This document shows, one piece after another, positions 8,944 through 17,548 of a stretch of 64,000 bases of DNA. This DNA is from JBCCMA01 sp045107005 (lineage in GTDB: Bacteria; Pseudomonadota; Gammaproteobacteria; Steroidobacterales; JBCCMA01). The position numbers and the translations under genes were made by a program. The notes under the pieces are model-generated. The model was given only the letters and a program-made list of their open reading frames with translations. It ran no database searches and was not told where the DNA came from. Numbering within the stretch: position 1 is the stretch's first letter; every line of letters starts with the position of its first letter. The stretch spans positions 25,794-89,793 of the forward strand of contig JBGCFP010000032.1 in NCBI GenBank assembly GCA_045107005.1, written 5' to 3'.

Positions 8944-10971
8944 ATGATGCGCTGGCAGGTGGGCGATTACGATTTTGACGCCGATACCAGGCGCTTGCTC
9001 GGCGAAGGGCGCGACGTGTTGCTCGAACCCAAAGCCGCCGCGCTGCTCGCTTATTTTTGTCAGCACCCGGGTCGCAGCATTGCCCGCGATGAGCTGCTGG
9101 CCAAGGTGTGGTACGGGCAGATCGTTTCGGACAACTCGATCAATCGGGTGATCGTGCTGCTGCGCAAGGCGCTGCAGGACGAGGGCAAGGCCAGGCGCTA
9201 CATTGCCACCGTGCCGAAGCTCGGCTATCGAATGATCGCGGATGTGGCAGCGGTCGATGGCGCCGAGGCCAGCAACGCGACCGCTCACGGCCGCGGGTCA
9301 CGAATTGCCGCTTCCCGTTTGCGTGTGGTGGGCGGCGTTATCGCAATGGCCGCCGTCGTGGCCTATTTTTTGGTGGGGCGAGAATCGCCATCTGTGATCG
9401 CGCAAAGCCCGTCGATCGTGCCGCTGTCGCGCCTGGCCGATACGCAATTCAACGCTGATCTTGGTAGCGATGGCCAAACCTTGCTGTTCACCGCCAGCAA
9501 CGGTGAGCGCAACGCGATCTTCCGGGTGTCCGGATCGGGTGATCAGCCGGTGGTAGTCAGCGCGCCCGGCGGCGACGCCAATTTTGCAACCTGGGCCCAC
9601 GGCGACGCGTTTGCGGTGTATCAGTTTGTTGACGATGGGCGCTGCGAGTTTCACCGCATAGAACGCGAATCAGACGCCACGCGATCGGCCTCAGTGCTTT
9701 ATCAATGTGTGCCCGAGAGCTACACCGAGCTGTCGTTATCGCTGGACAATTCGACGCTCTATTTTGTCGAGCGCGCGTCGCCATTTTCGCCCTATGCCGT
9801 CTACGCGCTGGATATCGAACAGCGCAGCAAGCGCCGACTGTCGCAACCGGTCGCTCGCGGCTACGGTAACCACTTTGTCGATGTGCATCCAAAGACCGGT
9901 GCGCTGCTGCTGCTGAGCGATCACGCACCCGGCAAGACCTCCGTGTTCGAGCTGGATCCGCTCAGTGACAGCTTCGCGTTGCGCAAGACGTTCGATTTTA
10001 GTCTCGATAGCGCGATCTGGAGCCATCGTGATCGGGCCATCGTGCACCCGTCCAAACACCCATCGTATCAACTGCTGGAAACGTCTCTGGACGACGACAT
10101 CAGTTCGGTGGTGGTGTCAGACAGCCGACGCATTAGCAGTCCTAAGCGCATTTCCAGTCCCGACATGACAGATCGCGACTACTTATTTACGTCCTATTTG
10201 TTTAACCGGGACATCGCCGTGTCGTCGTTTGAAGGTGCCGATTTTAACTCCGGCGTGATGGATTATTTGCCGGTGATTTCAAACAGCGGTCAGCAGCTGG
10301 CGTTTATTTCCAAGCGCTCGGGTTACAGCCAGATCTGGATCAAGGATTTTCGCAGTGGCGAACTGGCTGCGATCGAGCCGCTCGATACGGGGCGCCGGTT
10401 TTTTGATCTGGCCTGGTCCGCGGATGACGGCCGCCTGCTGGCCAGCACCAATACCGGCTTGTTCGTCTACTCCCTCGTTGAGAGCGCGTATGAACACGAC
10501 ATTGCTCTGCCGCTGCCGGCTCATGCGGTGCGCTGGCACGACGCTGAAACGCTGTCGTTCAGTCACTACGAGAATCAGCATTGGCACGCGTTTTTGTATG
10601 ACCTGGCGAGCTTGCAGACAGTGGCGCTGGACGAGCGCTGGGCGTTTTCCATGCGCAATGAGCAACAGCAAATCTTCATTGATCAGGACTTGAGGGCATT
10701 TCGTGACGGTCGCGAACTGACCGCGCTGCAAGCCTGCGCACAACCCGTATGGCGCCATCAACTCCGCTATCAGCTCGACGGTCGCAACGTTTACTGTCAC
10801 GCCGACGATGCGCGCGCCGATGTGCTGCGTTTTGATGGCGACATGTCCATGACGCGGTTGGCAGATAAAGTGCCGCGCTACGAGTTTTACAGCGTGCGCG
10901 GCGGACAGTTTGCCAAGACCACGGTGGCGAGCTCGTACAGCGATATCATGCGTACGCTTCACCCGGAGTAA
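8944..10971 (+). CDS. CadC-like winged-helix transmembrane regulator with a beta-propeller sensor domain
   Basis: A 675-residue protein. The start at 8944 (or the second ATG, 8947) places the OmpR/PhoB-type winged helix at the N-terminus: 'VLLEPKAAALLAYFCQHPG', 'ISRDELL'-like 'IARDELLAKVWYGQ', and 'RYIATVPKLGYRM'. A single transmembrane helix ('VVGGVIAMAAVVAYFLVG') separates it from a periplasmic part made of TolB/WD-like blades with recurring 'NSGQQLAFISKRSGYSQIW'-type strands. CadC/ToxR-like proteins bind DNA from the membrane without phosphorelay. The target is unknown. The longer open frame back to 8791 encodes Pro/Arg-rich residues and is unlikely to be translated. Confidence 0.85.
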   Translation: MMRWQVGDYDFDADTRRLLGEGRDVLLEPKAAALLAYFCQHPGRSIARDELLAKVWYGQIVSDNSINRVIVLLRKALQDEGKARRYIATVPKLGYRMIADVAAVDGAEASNATAHGRGSRIAASRLRVVGGVIAMAAVVAYFLVGRESPSVIAQSPSIVPLSRLADTQFNADLGSDGQTLLFTASNGERNAIFRVSGSGDQPVVVSAPGGDANFATWAHGDAFAVYQFVDDGRCEFHRIERESDATRSASVLYQCVPESYTELSLSLDNSTLYFVERASPFSPYAVYALDIEQRSKRRLSQPVARGYGNHFVDVHPKTGALLLLSDHAPGKTSVFELDPLSDSFALRKTFDFSLDSAIWSHRDRAIVHPSKHPSYQLLETSLDDDISSVVVSDSRRISSPKRISSPDMTDRDYLFTSYLFNRDIAVSSFEGADFNSGVMDYLPVISNSGQQLAFISKRSGYSQIWIKDFRSGELAAIEPLDTGRRFFDLAWSADDGRLLASTNTGLFVYSLVESAYEHDIALPLPAHAVRWHDAETLSFSHYENQHWHAFLYDLASLQTVALDERWAFSMRNEQQQIFIDQDLRAFRDGRELTALQACAQPVWRHQLRYQLDGRNVYCHADDARADVLRFDGDMSMTRLADKVPRYEFYSVRGGQFAKTTVASSYSDIMRTLHPE

Positions 10972-11044
10972 GCACGCCCTGAGTGGTTCGACGACGCCCG
11001 GTGCCGCATGGGCGGTGGGCCGGGCGTCGGTCGCGGCGTGCTTA
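10969..11044. terminator. Nested palindrome between convergent genes, probable bidirectional terminator
   Basis: An outer inverted repeat, TAAGCACGCC (10969-10978) and GGCGTGCTTA (11035-11044), contains the stop codons of both convergent genes. An inner GC-rich inverted repeat, CGACGCCCGG (10992-11001) and CCGGGCGTCG (11020-11029), lies within it. There is no long T-run on either side, so it may act as a strong fold or mRNA 3' end rather than a textbook intrinsic terminator. Confidence 0.6.
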
Positions 11045-11467
11045 CTGCTGGTTGGTGACCCGTCCCCAGGCGACGTTGGTGATGCGCCAGCCGTCAGCCA
11101 GCTTAAACAGCACAATATTTTTGACATAGGTATTGCGCGGCGACTCGGGTTGGTAACGATGCAGAGACGTCACCACTGCCATATCGTTATAGATATCGAT
11201 GTCCAGCAGGTTGTGAATGACAGCCTCGGCGCCTTTGCCGTCTTCCTTGTCCAGTTGTGGCGTGCCGTGTGAATGCTGACCGTTTTCGTCAATGCGATGA
11301 TAGAGGACGGTATCTGAGATGCATTTTGATGAATGCTCTTTGCCACCGTAGAGGTCCCACTGGTAGAAGCACTCCATGGCCGCTTTGATTTGTTCGCGGT
11401 CGGACTGCGCGTAGGCGGTTGGCGCGAACAGAGCAAGGGCCAATACTGCGGTCGTAAAAATTTTCAT
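11042..11467 (-). CDS. Secreted NTF2-like (putative lumazine-binding type) protein
   Basis: A 141-residue protein with a signal peptide ('MKIFTTAVLALALFAPTAYAQS') followed by a compact NTF2-fold domain: 'AMECFYQWDLYGGKEHSSK', 'VLYHRIDENGQ', and a C-terminal 'NIVLFKLADGWRITNVAW'. This pattern matches the putative lumazine-binding/SnoaL-like group, whose members often have no proven activity. It would be periplasmic. It lies 12 bp downstream of the DJ-1-like gene in the same direction, so the two are probably cotranscribed. No catalytic residues can be assigned with confidence. Confidence 0.75.
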   Translation of the reverse strand: MKIFTTAVLALALFAPTAYAQSDREQIKAAMECFYQWDLYGGKEHSSKCISDTVLYHRIDENGQHSHGTPQLDKEDGKGAEAVIHNLLDIDIYNDMAVVTSLHRYQPESPRNTYVKNIVLFKLADGWRITNVAWGRVTNQQ

Positions 11468-11479
11468 GATATCTCCGAT

Positions 11480-12232
11480 TTAGCGTTGATTAAGAGTGGT
11501 AGGTGCGGGGTGGTCGGCGTTGATCACTTTGAGTAGCGCGAAAGCCAGCGGTCCGGCGGACGCCGGGTTCTGGCCGGTGAGCAAGTTGCCGTCCCGCACC
11601 ACCCACGGCTCGTAGGGTGGCGCGGCGCTGAACTGCGACGACACTTGCTTGAGCTTGTCCTCCAGAAGAAACGGGTAGTTGGCTCTGGCCCACTCACCCT
11701 CTTCAGCGTTCGATTTGGCGGTGAGCTTCTTGCCTTTGATCATGAGCTCGCCATCACTCAGGCGTACCGCCGCGAAGGCGGCAGGACCGTGACAATCCGC
11801 GGCCACCGGTTTGCCGCTTTCGTACATGACGGCAGTGATACGGTTCACTTCGGGATGATCAAACAGATCAAACATAGGGCCGGCGCCGCCAGGGACATAC
11901 AGCGCCACGTAGTCGCCGGGACGTACATCGCGAAGCTTGAGCGGTTTGGCCAGCACGTCGGTCAGGCCAGCCAGCGTGCGCTTTTCCTGATCGCTCATCA
12001 TGTCCGAGCCAGCCTGCACACCGGGGTGGCCGGCAGGGCTCGCGAAATCCACATCAAGCCCGGCCTCGGTCAGAATTCGATAAGGCGTGAGGACCTCGGG
12101 CAACCAGTAGCCGTGCTCGTGGGCAGACAGCACGAACAGGATTTTCGGTTCCTTGACGGTGTGGGCCTGTGCGGCTTGGGCGAAGCCAAACACACACCAG
12201 CTGATCAGAAGTAACAGGGCTCTTGGTTGCAT
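11480..12232 (-). CDS. Exported DJ-1/PfpI (type 1 glutamine amidotransferase-like) protein
   Basis: A 250-residue DJ-1/PfpI superfamily protein with a signal peptide (MQPRALLLLISWCVFGFAQ..., cleavage after AQA). The nucleophile elbow is 'VAADCHGPAAFAAV', with Cys followed by His as in Hsp31/HchA-like chaperone-glyoxalases. The preceding 'DYVALYVPGGAGPMFDL' is also family-typical. Such proteins act as glyoxalase III, deglycase or stress chaperones; which applies here cannot be read. Export is unusual because most family members are cytoplasmic. I prefer ATG 12232 to the in-frame GTG at 12244 because it gives a compact signal peptide. The downstream NTF2-like gene is probably in the same operon. 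Confidence 0.8.
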   Translation of the reverse strand: MQPRALLLLISWCVFGFAQAAQAHTVKEPKILFVLSAHEHGYWLPEVLTPYRILTEAGLDVDFASPAGHPGVQAGSDMMSDQEKRTLAGLTDVLAKPLKLRDVRPGDYVALYVPGGAGPMFDLFDHPEVNRITAVMYESGKPVAADCHGPAAFAAVRLSDGELMIKGKKLTAKSNAEEGEWARANYPFLLEDKLKQVSSQFSAAPPYEPWVVRDGNLLTGQNPASAGPLAFALLKVINADHPAPTTLNQR

Positions 12233-12305
12233 CGGCGTTTCCACAGGGTGAATGAGGGTTGCAGCATGCGAGTGGAGCGGGCTTCAGGTCGTTGGAATTT
12301 GGTGA

Positions 12306-12335
12306 TTATTGGTGATGATTTATGATTATCAATAA
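12306..12335. promoter_or_regulatory. AT-rich imperfect inverted repeat in a divergent promoter region
   Basis: TTATTGGTGAT (12306-12316) and ATTATCAATAA (12325-12335) form an imperfect inverted repeat (9 of 11 positions) in an otherwise GC-rich region. It sits between the divergent DJ-1-like gene (start 12232) and the sugar porter (start 12493). Its position and AT-richness suggest an operator or promoter element. No regulator can be assigned. Confidence 0.35.
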
Positions 12336-12492
12336 AAATCAGTGTATTAGGGCTTCTCGAAAGAGCACCTGATGCGGTCAGGCCAAGCAGCGGTCACTGG
12401 ATCGGACCGCCGGATTGACAGCCCTGTCGATTGACCTGACCATGCACGCCTCGACGTGCGCGCGTGCGACGCGGCTTAGCAGCGGTAAAGCG

Positions 12493-14052
12493 ATGACCAA
12501 CAACACCCGATTCACCGTAACCACAGCATTGATTGTTGCGCTTGGCGGGTTTTTGATGGGCTTCGATGCGTCGGTGATTTCTGGCGTTGTCGGGTTTATC
12601 GAGCTCGAATACGAGCTGACCAAGATTCAGCTGGGGTGGGCGGTCGCGTCGCTCACACTGACCGCCACGCTGGCCATGATGGTGGCGGGGCCTCTGAGCG
12701 ATCGACTGGGGCGGCGTCCCGTTCTAAAGCTGGCGGCCGCGTTGTTCGCCGTGTCCGCCGTGGCGTCAGCCGTCGCGCCCAACTTTTTGACCCTCGTTAT
12801 CGCCCGCATGCTGGGTGGTTTTGGCGTCGGGGCGGCGCTGATTATCGCGCCCATGTACATCGCGGAAATTGCCCCGGCGTCCATGCGTGGGCGCTTGGTA
12901 TCCATTAACCAGCTCAACATCGTTGTTGGTATATCCGCAGCGTTCTTCAGCAACTATCTGATCCTGTCGCTGGGTCAGTCCGAGTTAGCCTGGGCGCAAT
13001 CGCTGGGCCTTGGTGAGTGGGGCTGGCGCTGGATGCTCGGGATTGAAGCGTTGCCGGCCGTGCTCTATTTCTTCGCGTTGTTTGCTGTGCCAGAAAGCCC
13101 GCGATGGCTGTTGCTGCGAGGACGCGATGCGCAGGCGCAGAAAGTGATGGAGCGCGTTTGCGGTGAGCAGCAGGCACACGATGTGCTCAACGAAGTGCGC
13201 GCGACGCTCACCGCCGATGCTGCCCCGCGAGGTGGCCTCAAAGATCTGTTCAAACCGGCCATGCGATGGGTGCTCACCATTGGTCTGACGGTCGCGATCT
13301 TGCAGCAGATAACCGGTATCAATTCCGTGTTCTTTTACGCGCCCATGATTTTCGAACAGTCCGGTATCGGCACTGATGCCTCGTTCATGCAGGCCGTTCT
13401 GGTTGGATTGGTCAATCTTGTGTTCACGGTCATTGCCATGCTGCTGATCGACAGGATCGGTCGCCGCCCGCTGCTGGGTGTCGGCCTGGCCGGCATCACC
13501 ATTTGCATGTTCACCCTGGCTTATGGGTTCGGTTCGGCGACGTACACGTTGACGGCGGACGCCGCCGCCGCATTGCCCGATGCGATCGACCGGCAAGACA
13601 TCGCCAGCGTGGTGGGCACAACCTTTGAAAGCGATGTGGCGTTTCGCGCAAATGTTTCGCAGGCACTTGGCCCGGACGTGTATCGCGCGTTCGAATCGGC
13701 ACTGGTCAGTGCTTCCATTGCCATGAATCCTGCGCTGATTTTGCTCGGCATTCTCGGCTTTGTTGCCAGCTTTGCGGTGTCGCTCGGCCCGGTGATGTGG
13801 GTGTTGTTCTCTGAGCTGTTTCCCAACGCATTGCGTGGCATTGCCATTTCGTTTGTCGGACTGGTCAATTCCGGAGTCAGTTTTGGCGTACAGCTGGTGT
13901 TCCCGTGGGAGCTTGTAAACCTGGGTAACGCGCTGACTTTCGGCATTTACGGAGTCTTCGCCCTGGTCGGGCTGGTGGTGGTCATGAAGATCATGCCGGA
14001 GACCAAGAATCAGTCGCTCGAAGCGCTCGAAGCCCGCTTGGTCCGGCGCTAG
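12493..14052 (+). CDS. Sugar porter, major facilitator superfamily
   Basis: A 519-residue, 12-helix inner-membrane transporter of the sugar porter family. Signatures: 'GGFLMGFDASVISGVV' in helix 1, 'GPLSDRLGRRPVLKLAA' in loop 2-3, 'PESPRWLLLRGRDAQA' after helix 6, 'QQITGINSVFFYAP' in helix 7, 'DRIGRRPLLGVG' in loop 8-9 and 'PETKNQSLEALE' after helix 12. The loop between helices 9 and 10 is longer than usual (residues ~350-420), as in some proteobacterial hexose symporters. The likely role is proton-coupled hexose uptake, perhaps of glucose released by the GH17 enzymes downstream. ATG 12493 is chosen over an upstream TTG at 12415 because family members start close to the first helix. Confidence 0.88.
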   Translation: MTNNTRFTVTTALIVALGGFLMGFDASVISGVVGFIELEYELTKIQLGWAVASLTLTATLAMMVAGPLSDRLGRRPVLKLAAALFAVSAVASAVAPNFLTLVIARMLGGFGVGAALIIAPMYIAEIAPASMRGRLVSINQLNIVVGISAAFFSNYLILSLGQSELAWAQSLGLGEWGWRWMLGIEALPAVLYFFALFAVPESPRWLLLRGRDAQAQKVMERVCGEQQAHDVLNEVRATLTADAAPRGGLKDLFKPAMRWVLTIGLTVAILQQITGINSVFFYAPMIFEQSGIGTDASFMQAVLVGLVNLVFTVIAMLLIDRIGRRPLLGVGLAGITICMFTLAYGFGSATYTLTADAAAALPDAIDRQDIASVVGTTFESDVAFRANVSQALGPDVYRAFESALVSASIAMNPALILLGILGFVASFAVSLGPVMWVLFSELFPNALRGIAISFVGLVNSGVSFGVQLVFPWELVNLGNALTFGIYGVFALVGLVVVMKIMPETKNQSLEALEARLVRR

Positions 14053-14085
14053 TTTTCGAGCAGTTTGCCGTTATGAGGAATTAAC

Positions 14086-14577
14086 GTGGATCTATTCGCC
14101 GCACCGACATCCGGGTTTGAAATTGGCCGCGTGATTCAGCTTGCGATCACACCGGTGTTTACCGTGGCGGCGATCGCCGGGATCCTGGGCGTGTTGTCCA
14201 CGCGTCTGGCGCGCATTATTGACCGTGCACGAGATATCGAAAAACGCATTCCGCGTGCACGCGGCGAAGAACAAAGCCAACTGTTGTGCGTCGAGGCCAA
14301 GTCAAACTGGTACCGCATTCGCGTGATCAATCGCGCGATTCAGTTGAGCGTCAGTGGCGCTTTGATGATTTGCCTGGTGATCGTGTCGCTGTTTGTCGGG
14401 CAGTTCACGACGATCAACTTATCGGCATTCATCGCGGCGTTGTTCATCCTTGCGATGCTGCTGGTGATCGGTGGACTGATTTGTCTGCTGATTGAGATTG
14501 CCCACGCGACCCGGCGCATGCAGCTGGGGATCGAATCTGACATGGACGTGAACGCCAACGAGCCACCAGCCTCATGA
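14086..14577 (+). CDS. DUF2721-family membrane protein
   Basis: A 163-residue protein with three predicted transmembrane segments: 'VIQLAITPVFTVAAIAGIL', 'AIQLSVSGALMICLVIVSLF' and 'AALFILAMLLVIGGLICLL'. The region 'LSTRLARIIDRARDIEKR' between the first two is the DUF2721 signature. Translation starts at GTG 14086, preceded by a TGAGGA ribosome-binding site. It follows the sugar porter by 33 bp, so cotranscription is likely. The family has no established function. Confidence 0.8.
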   Translation: MDLFAAPTSGFEIGRVIQLAITPVFTVAAIAGILGVLSTRLARIIDRARDIEKRIPRARGEEQSQLLCVEAKSNWYRIRVINRAIQLSVSGALMICLVIVSLFVGQFTTINLSAFIAALFILAMLLVIGGLICLLIEIAHATRRMQLGIESDMDVNANEPPAS

Positions 14578-14588
14578 GCCGCGACGCG

Positions 14589-15542
14589 TCAGGACGTCAG
14601 GACACCACTACCCAACTCACCCATAACCAGCTTGGGTAAACGATCCACGGTAAACAAACCCCAGTGCTTTTCGGGTTCCAGCGGATCGGGCGAGCCTTTC
14701 CACGGTTCGTCGAATGCCTCGAACAAAAACGTCAGCAAGCGTTCCTGTCTGCTCCACGTCACCAGTTCGCAGCAGTACCGTGCCTGGAACGCCTGTGACG
14801 CGTTATCGGGCTGTATGCCGCGGCCGTTGGAATTGGTGGTCCAGCCCGCTTCGGTAATCACCACAGGCATGTCGGGATAGCGATCGGTCACCCGCCGTAC
14901 GTTCTCGCGCGTGTAGTCCATGGCCGTTTCGACCGTGTGGTATTCCCAGACCGGATACGTGTGTAGTGAGATAAAGTCGAGGACTTCTACCAGTGGCTCA
15001 AGCTTGTCTGTCCACGGCACGTAGTTCTCGCAAAACGTGACCGGCTGCTTGATGTGACTCTTGATGCGTAAAACGTGCACGATCAGTCGCTCGACCGGCA
15101 CCAGGTGATCGGTCCAGTCCACGGTCGCTTCATTACCCACCGACACGGCGAAGGCTGCCTCGGGGTACTGACTGGCCAGAGCGATCAGTTTGTCGATTTC
15201 GGCATCGTTTGCGCTTCTATTCTCGGCCAGCTGCTCGTCCGAAAATTCGGCGCCCCACGGGCAGTTGGGGTTTGACACCTCGGCGCGCATGTCGGCGCCC
15301 AGCATGACGCGGAAATTCAAACTCTCGCGATCAATGACCTCCAGCACCCGCTCGGCGTGCGTGCTGCAGTCGTAAAGTCGCAAATACTTCCACTGACCCT
15401 CGAGCAGCCGCAGATCTTCGAGAATCTCGTCGTAAGATGGATACGTGCCGTCGATTGGAGACTGGCCGTCGCGGTAGCCGGAATAGCAAATAGCGTTGCC
15501 AAAGTCGACGTCCAGACGGCCGGTAAGTGCTGCGTCAGACAT
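14589..15542 (-). CDS. Glycoside hydrolase family 17 (beta-1,3-glucanase-like), copy B
   Basis: A 317-residue (beta/alpha)8 enzyme. The acid/base glutamate is in 'FAVSVGNEATVDW' and the nucleophile glutamate in 'PVVITEAGWTTNSNG', the two GH17 signatures. An aromatic-rich 'FLFEAFDEPWKG' segment also fits GH17 substrate clefts. No signal peptide is visible, so it is probably cytoplasmic, acting on imported beta-1,3-gluco-oligosaccharides (laminarin fragments). It overlaps the end of copy A by 8 bp, so the two are translationally coupled. The two copies share fold and motifs but clearly differ in sequence. A role in glucan synthesis or remodelling is an alternative. Confidence 0.85.
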   Translation of the reverse strand: MSDAALTGRLDVDFGNAICYSGYRDGQSPIDGTYPSYDEILEDLRLLEGQWKYLRLYDCSTHAERVLEVIDRESLNFRVMLGADMRAEVSNPNCPWGAEFSDEQLAENRSANDAEIDKLIALASQYPEAAFAVSVGNEATVDWTDHLVPVERLIVHVLRIKSHIKQPVTFCENYVPWTDKLEPLVEVLDFISLHTYPVWEYHTVETAMDYTRENVRRVTDRYPDMPVVITEAGWTTNSNGRGIQPDNASQAFQARYCCELVTWSRQERLLTFLFEAFDEPWKGSPDPLEPEKHWGLFTVDRLPKLVMGELGSGVLTS

Positions 15543-16488
15543 ACTTCAATTGCCCTTTGGTATCCCATAAACCCCAGTACGCGCCGACGTCGCCCTCATC
15601 ACCCACTTTCCACGATTCGTCGAACGACGAAAAATAGAACACGTCGACCTCGTCTTGCTCCGCCCATTGATACGTCTTGATGAAATATTCCAGCGCGTTT
15701 TCAAACGAGGGCACAGCGGCGCCAAACGGCGTACCGACCGTCGGCCAACCGGTTTCCGAAACGATCACCGGCTTGCCGTTCGCGACGGACTGCGCGCGGC
15801 GATACATGTCCTTCATGTAAAGCACAGCGAACTCAGCCGGGCAGCTCTCCCAAAACGGGTAGCAGTTAACGAGCAGGACGTCGCAGGCATCGGCAACGCG
15901 CGGGTGGTTTTCAAACAGAAAATACGCGTCGACGTAGCTGACCGGCACGCCGGGTACCGCTGCCTTGGCGCGTTCGATGTAGTCGATCAGCTGGTCTTCG
16001 GTCAAATCTTCGCGCAGCAGGATTTCGTTGCCGACGGCGAGAATGTCGGCGTGGCCAGCCCTGGCAATTTCGATACCGGCAGCCAGTTCCATTTCGTTCT
16101 TTTCCAGGTCATCGGTGAGCCCGACACCAACCATGGTCTTCAGGCCCATCTCGTGGGCTATCTGCGGTGCCAGTTCGTTGCCCTCGACAGTGGAGAACGT
16201 GCGCACCCAGTTAGTGAAAGGCGCGATGATGCTCATGCGCTCACGAATCTGCTCGGCGCTAATTTGAATGCCCGGCTCCTGTCCGTCCATATACGGGCTG
16301 AAGGAAATTCCGTGGACTTTTTTTTCCAGAATCCCCCGCAGCAGCTGGATCTTGTCGGCGGTCGACACGCCGCTGAAGTCGGTGCCCAGTAGCTGCGGAT
16401 GCCCGGGCGTCTGATAGCCCGAGCGCCGCAGCGCAACGGCGCCGCTGGACCGTGTAAAGGTAGAAGGGTCTGGATTGTGTTCAGTCAT
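15535..16488 (-). CDS. Glycoside hydrolase family 17 (beta-1,3-glucanase-like), copy A
   Basis: A 317-residue GH17 protein. It has the acid/base motif 'ILAVGNEILLRED' and the nucleophile motif 'VIVSETGWPTVG', followed by 'VFYFSSFDESWK'. The N-terminal ~35 residues are polar and Arg/Ser-rich, with no signal peptide, so cytoplasmic action on imported oligosaccharides is most likely. It is the first gene of the pair; its stop overlaps the copy B start. The sugar porter and the truncated LacI-type regulator on either side support a beta-glucan utilisation locus. Confidence 0.85.
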   Translation of the reverse strand: MTEHNPDPSTFTRSSGAVALRRSGYQTPGHPQLLGTDFSGVSTADKIQLLRGILEKKVHGISFSPYMDGQEPGIQISAEQIRERMSIIAPFTNWVRTFSTVEGNELAPQIAHEMGLKTMVGVGLTDDLEKNEMELAAGIEIARAGHADILAVGNEILLREDLTEDQLIDYIERAKAAVPGVPVSYVDAYFLFENHPRVADACDVLLVNCYPFWESCPAEFAVLYMKDMYRRAQSVANGKPVIVSETGWPTVGTPFGAAVPSFENALEYFIKTYQWAEQDEVDVFYFSSFDESWKVGDEGDVGAYWGLWDTKGQLKYV

Positions 16489-16758
16489 TATGGGTCGCGA
16501 TCTCGAGGTTCAACCATTGCGGAGGCGAACGATACAGCATGTGCCGAAGTCCGTGGACCTTGCGGCGCACAATAATTGGGCAAACTCAAGACAGCGACCT
16601 GTGCAAAAGTTCGGGCCGATCGATGAGTTTTTTTCATCCGAAAGGGTATTTTTTCTCGTTTGTGGGCACTTCGCCGACCCTCTAACGTTTCGGTAACCCC
16701 AAAACAGATGATGGGGAGCAAGCCGAATGATTCGGTCTGCGACACAGGAGCCTGGACA

Positions 16759-16944
16759 ATGCAAAACACGAGGATACCGCGGCCGGAAGCCCTGATCGTG
16801 CACAAATACGGTCTGACCACGATCGCGCCTTACATGGCCATGCCGATCGTGCCGGTCGACAAATTCCATACTTCACCGACGCCGCGACGTGCGCGTCGGT
16901 CTTTGCGCGCTCGTTTGCGCGCCATTCTGACGAGGACTGCCTGA
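16759..16944 (+). CDS. Small basic protein translationally coupled to the LacI fragment
   Basis: A 61-residue frame. Its ATG at 16759 has a good ribosome-binding site (AGGAG at 16746-16750, 8-nt spacer), and its TGA overlaps the ATG of the next frame (TGATG at 16942-16946). The C-terminal third is very Arg-rich ('RRARRSLRARLRAIL'); the N-terminal part is Pro/Ile-rich. I do not recognise a family. The ribosome-binding site and stop/start overlap argue that it is translated, possibly as a leader peptide for the regulator, but base-composition bias could mimic this. Confidence 0.4.
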   Translation: MQNTRIPRPEALIVHKYGLTTIAPYMAMPIVPVDKFHTSPTPRRARRSLRARLRAILTRTA

Positions 16945-17183
16945 TGCCAAATCAACTTGTGGAAACCACTAGCACGCGACCAACGATCGGCGACGTCGCT
17001 CAAGCGGCGGGCGTGTCCACCAAGACCGTTTCGCGGGTGTTCAATGGTGAGCCCAACGTGCGCGAGAGTACGCGCGAACGCGTACAAAAAGTGATCGATA
17101 CTCTGGATTACGAGCCAAACCCGTATGCTCAGTATCTCGGTTCCATGCGCGCGCTGAAGGCGGCCGGCGGCGCCAACGCCTGA
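16944..17183 (+). pseudogene. LacI-family regulator reduced to its DNA-binding domain
   Basis: A 79-residue frame with a textbook LacI helix-turn-helix: 'TIGDVAQAAGVSTKTVSRVF' plus 'NVRESTRERVQKVIDTL' and the hinge-region 'YEPNPYAQYLGSM'. The reading then ends at a TGA. The ~270-residue sugar-binding domain of normal LacI proteins (330-350 residues) is missing, and no frame in the next 340 bp restores it. It could still bind DNA as a short headpiece but not respond to a sugar. Its position beside GH17 genes and a sugar porter suggests it once regulated them. It appears to be one side of a deletion; a truncated secreted protein faces it from the other side. Confidence 0.75.
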
Positions 17184-17306
17184 TGCCCTGGTCGGCGAGC
17201 GGCGTCCGGATAATCGGGCTGCTCAACGTTGCTTTGTGCAGATGCTGCCTGGCGCTCGCACGAATGTTCGTAGCGCGTCTGACGCTGTACCTGCCCGAGG
17301 TGCGAT

Positions 17307-17453
17307 TTAAATGACGCTCGCATTTCGAATGACGCTGTCACCAAGCTGGCCATGATGCGGTGCCTTGGGCAACGGCCAGTTCGATGCCATCGCCGGCAGC
17401 AGTGCGGCGCAAACGGCGGTGATTCTCAGCGCACGTTTCTTTAGCGTTTTCAT
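17307..17453 (-). pseudogene. Truncated N-terminus of a secreted protein (signal peptide only)
   Basis: A 48-residue frame with a convincing signal peptide: basic start 'MKTLKKRALR', hydrophobic core 'ITAVCAALLP', then 'AMAS'. After only about 24 more residues it reaches a stop. It points toward the truncated LacI gene. Both genes keep their 5' ends and have lost their 3' ends, as expected after a deletion between two convergent genes. The original product cannot be identified. No other gene is visible between 17184 and 17548. Confidence 0.35.
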
Positions 17454-17548
17454 ACCATCCGAAACAGGGTGTACATGCGTATACTTGTCTCCAGACCAAC
17501 TCGAGTCTCGGCGACGGGACCAGAGTGCTCAAACGAGGTGCTTACGCC

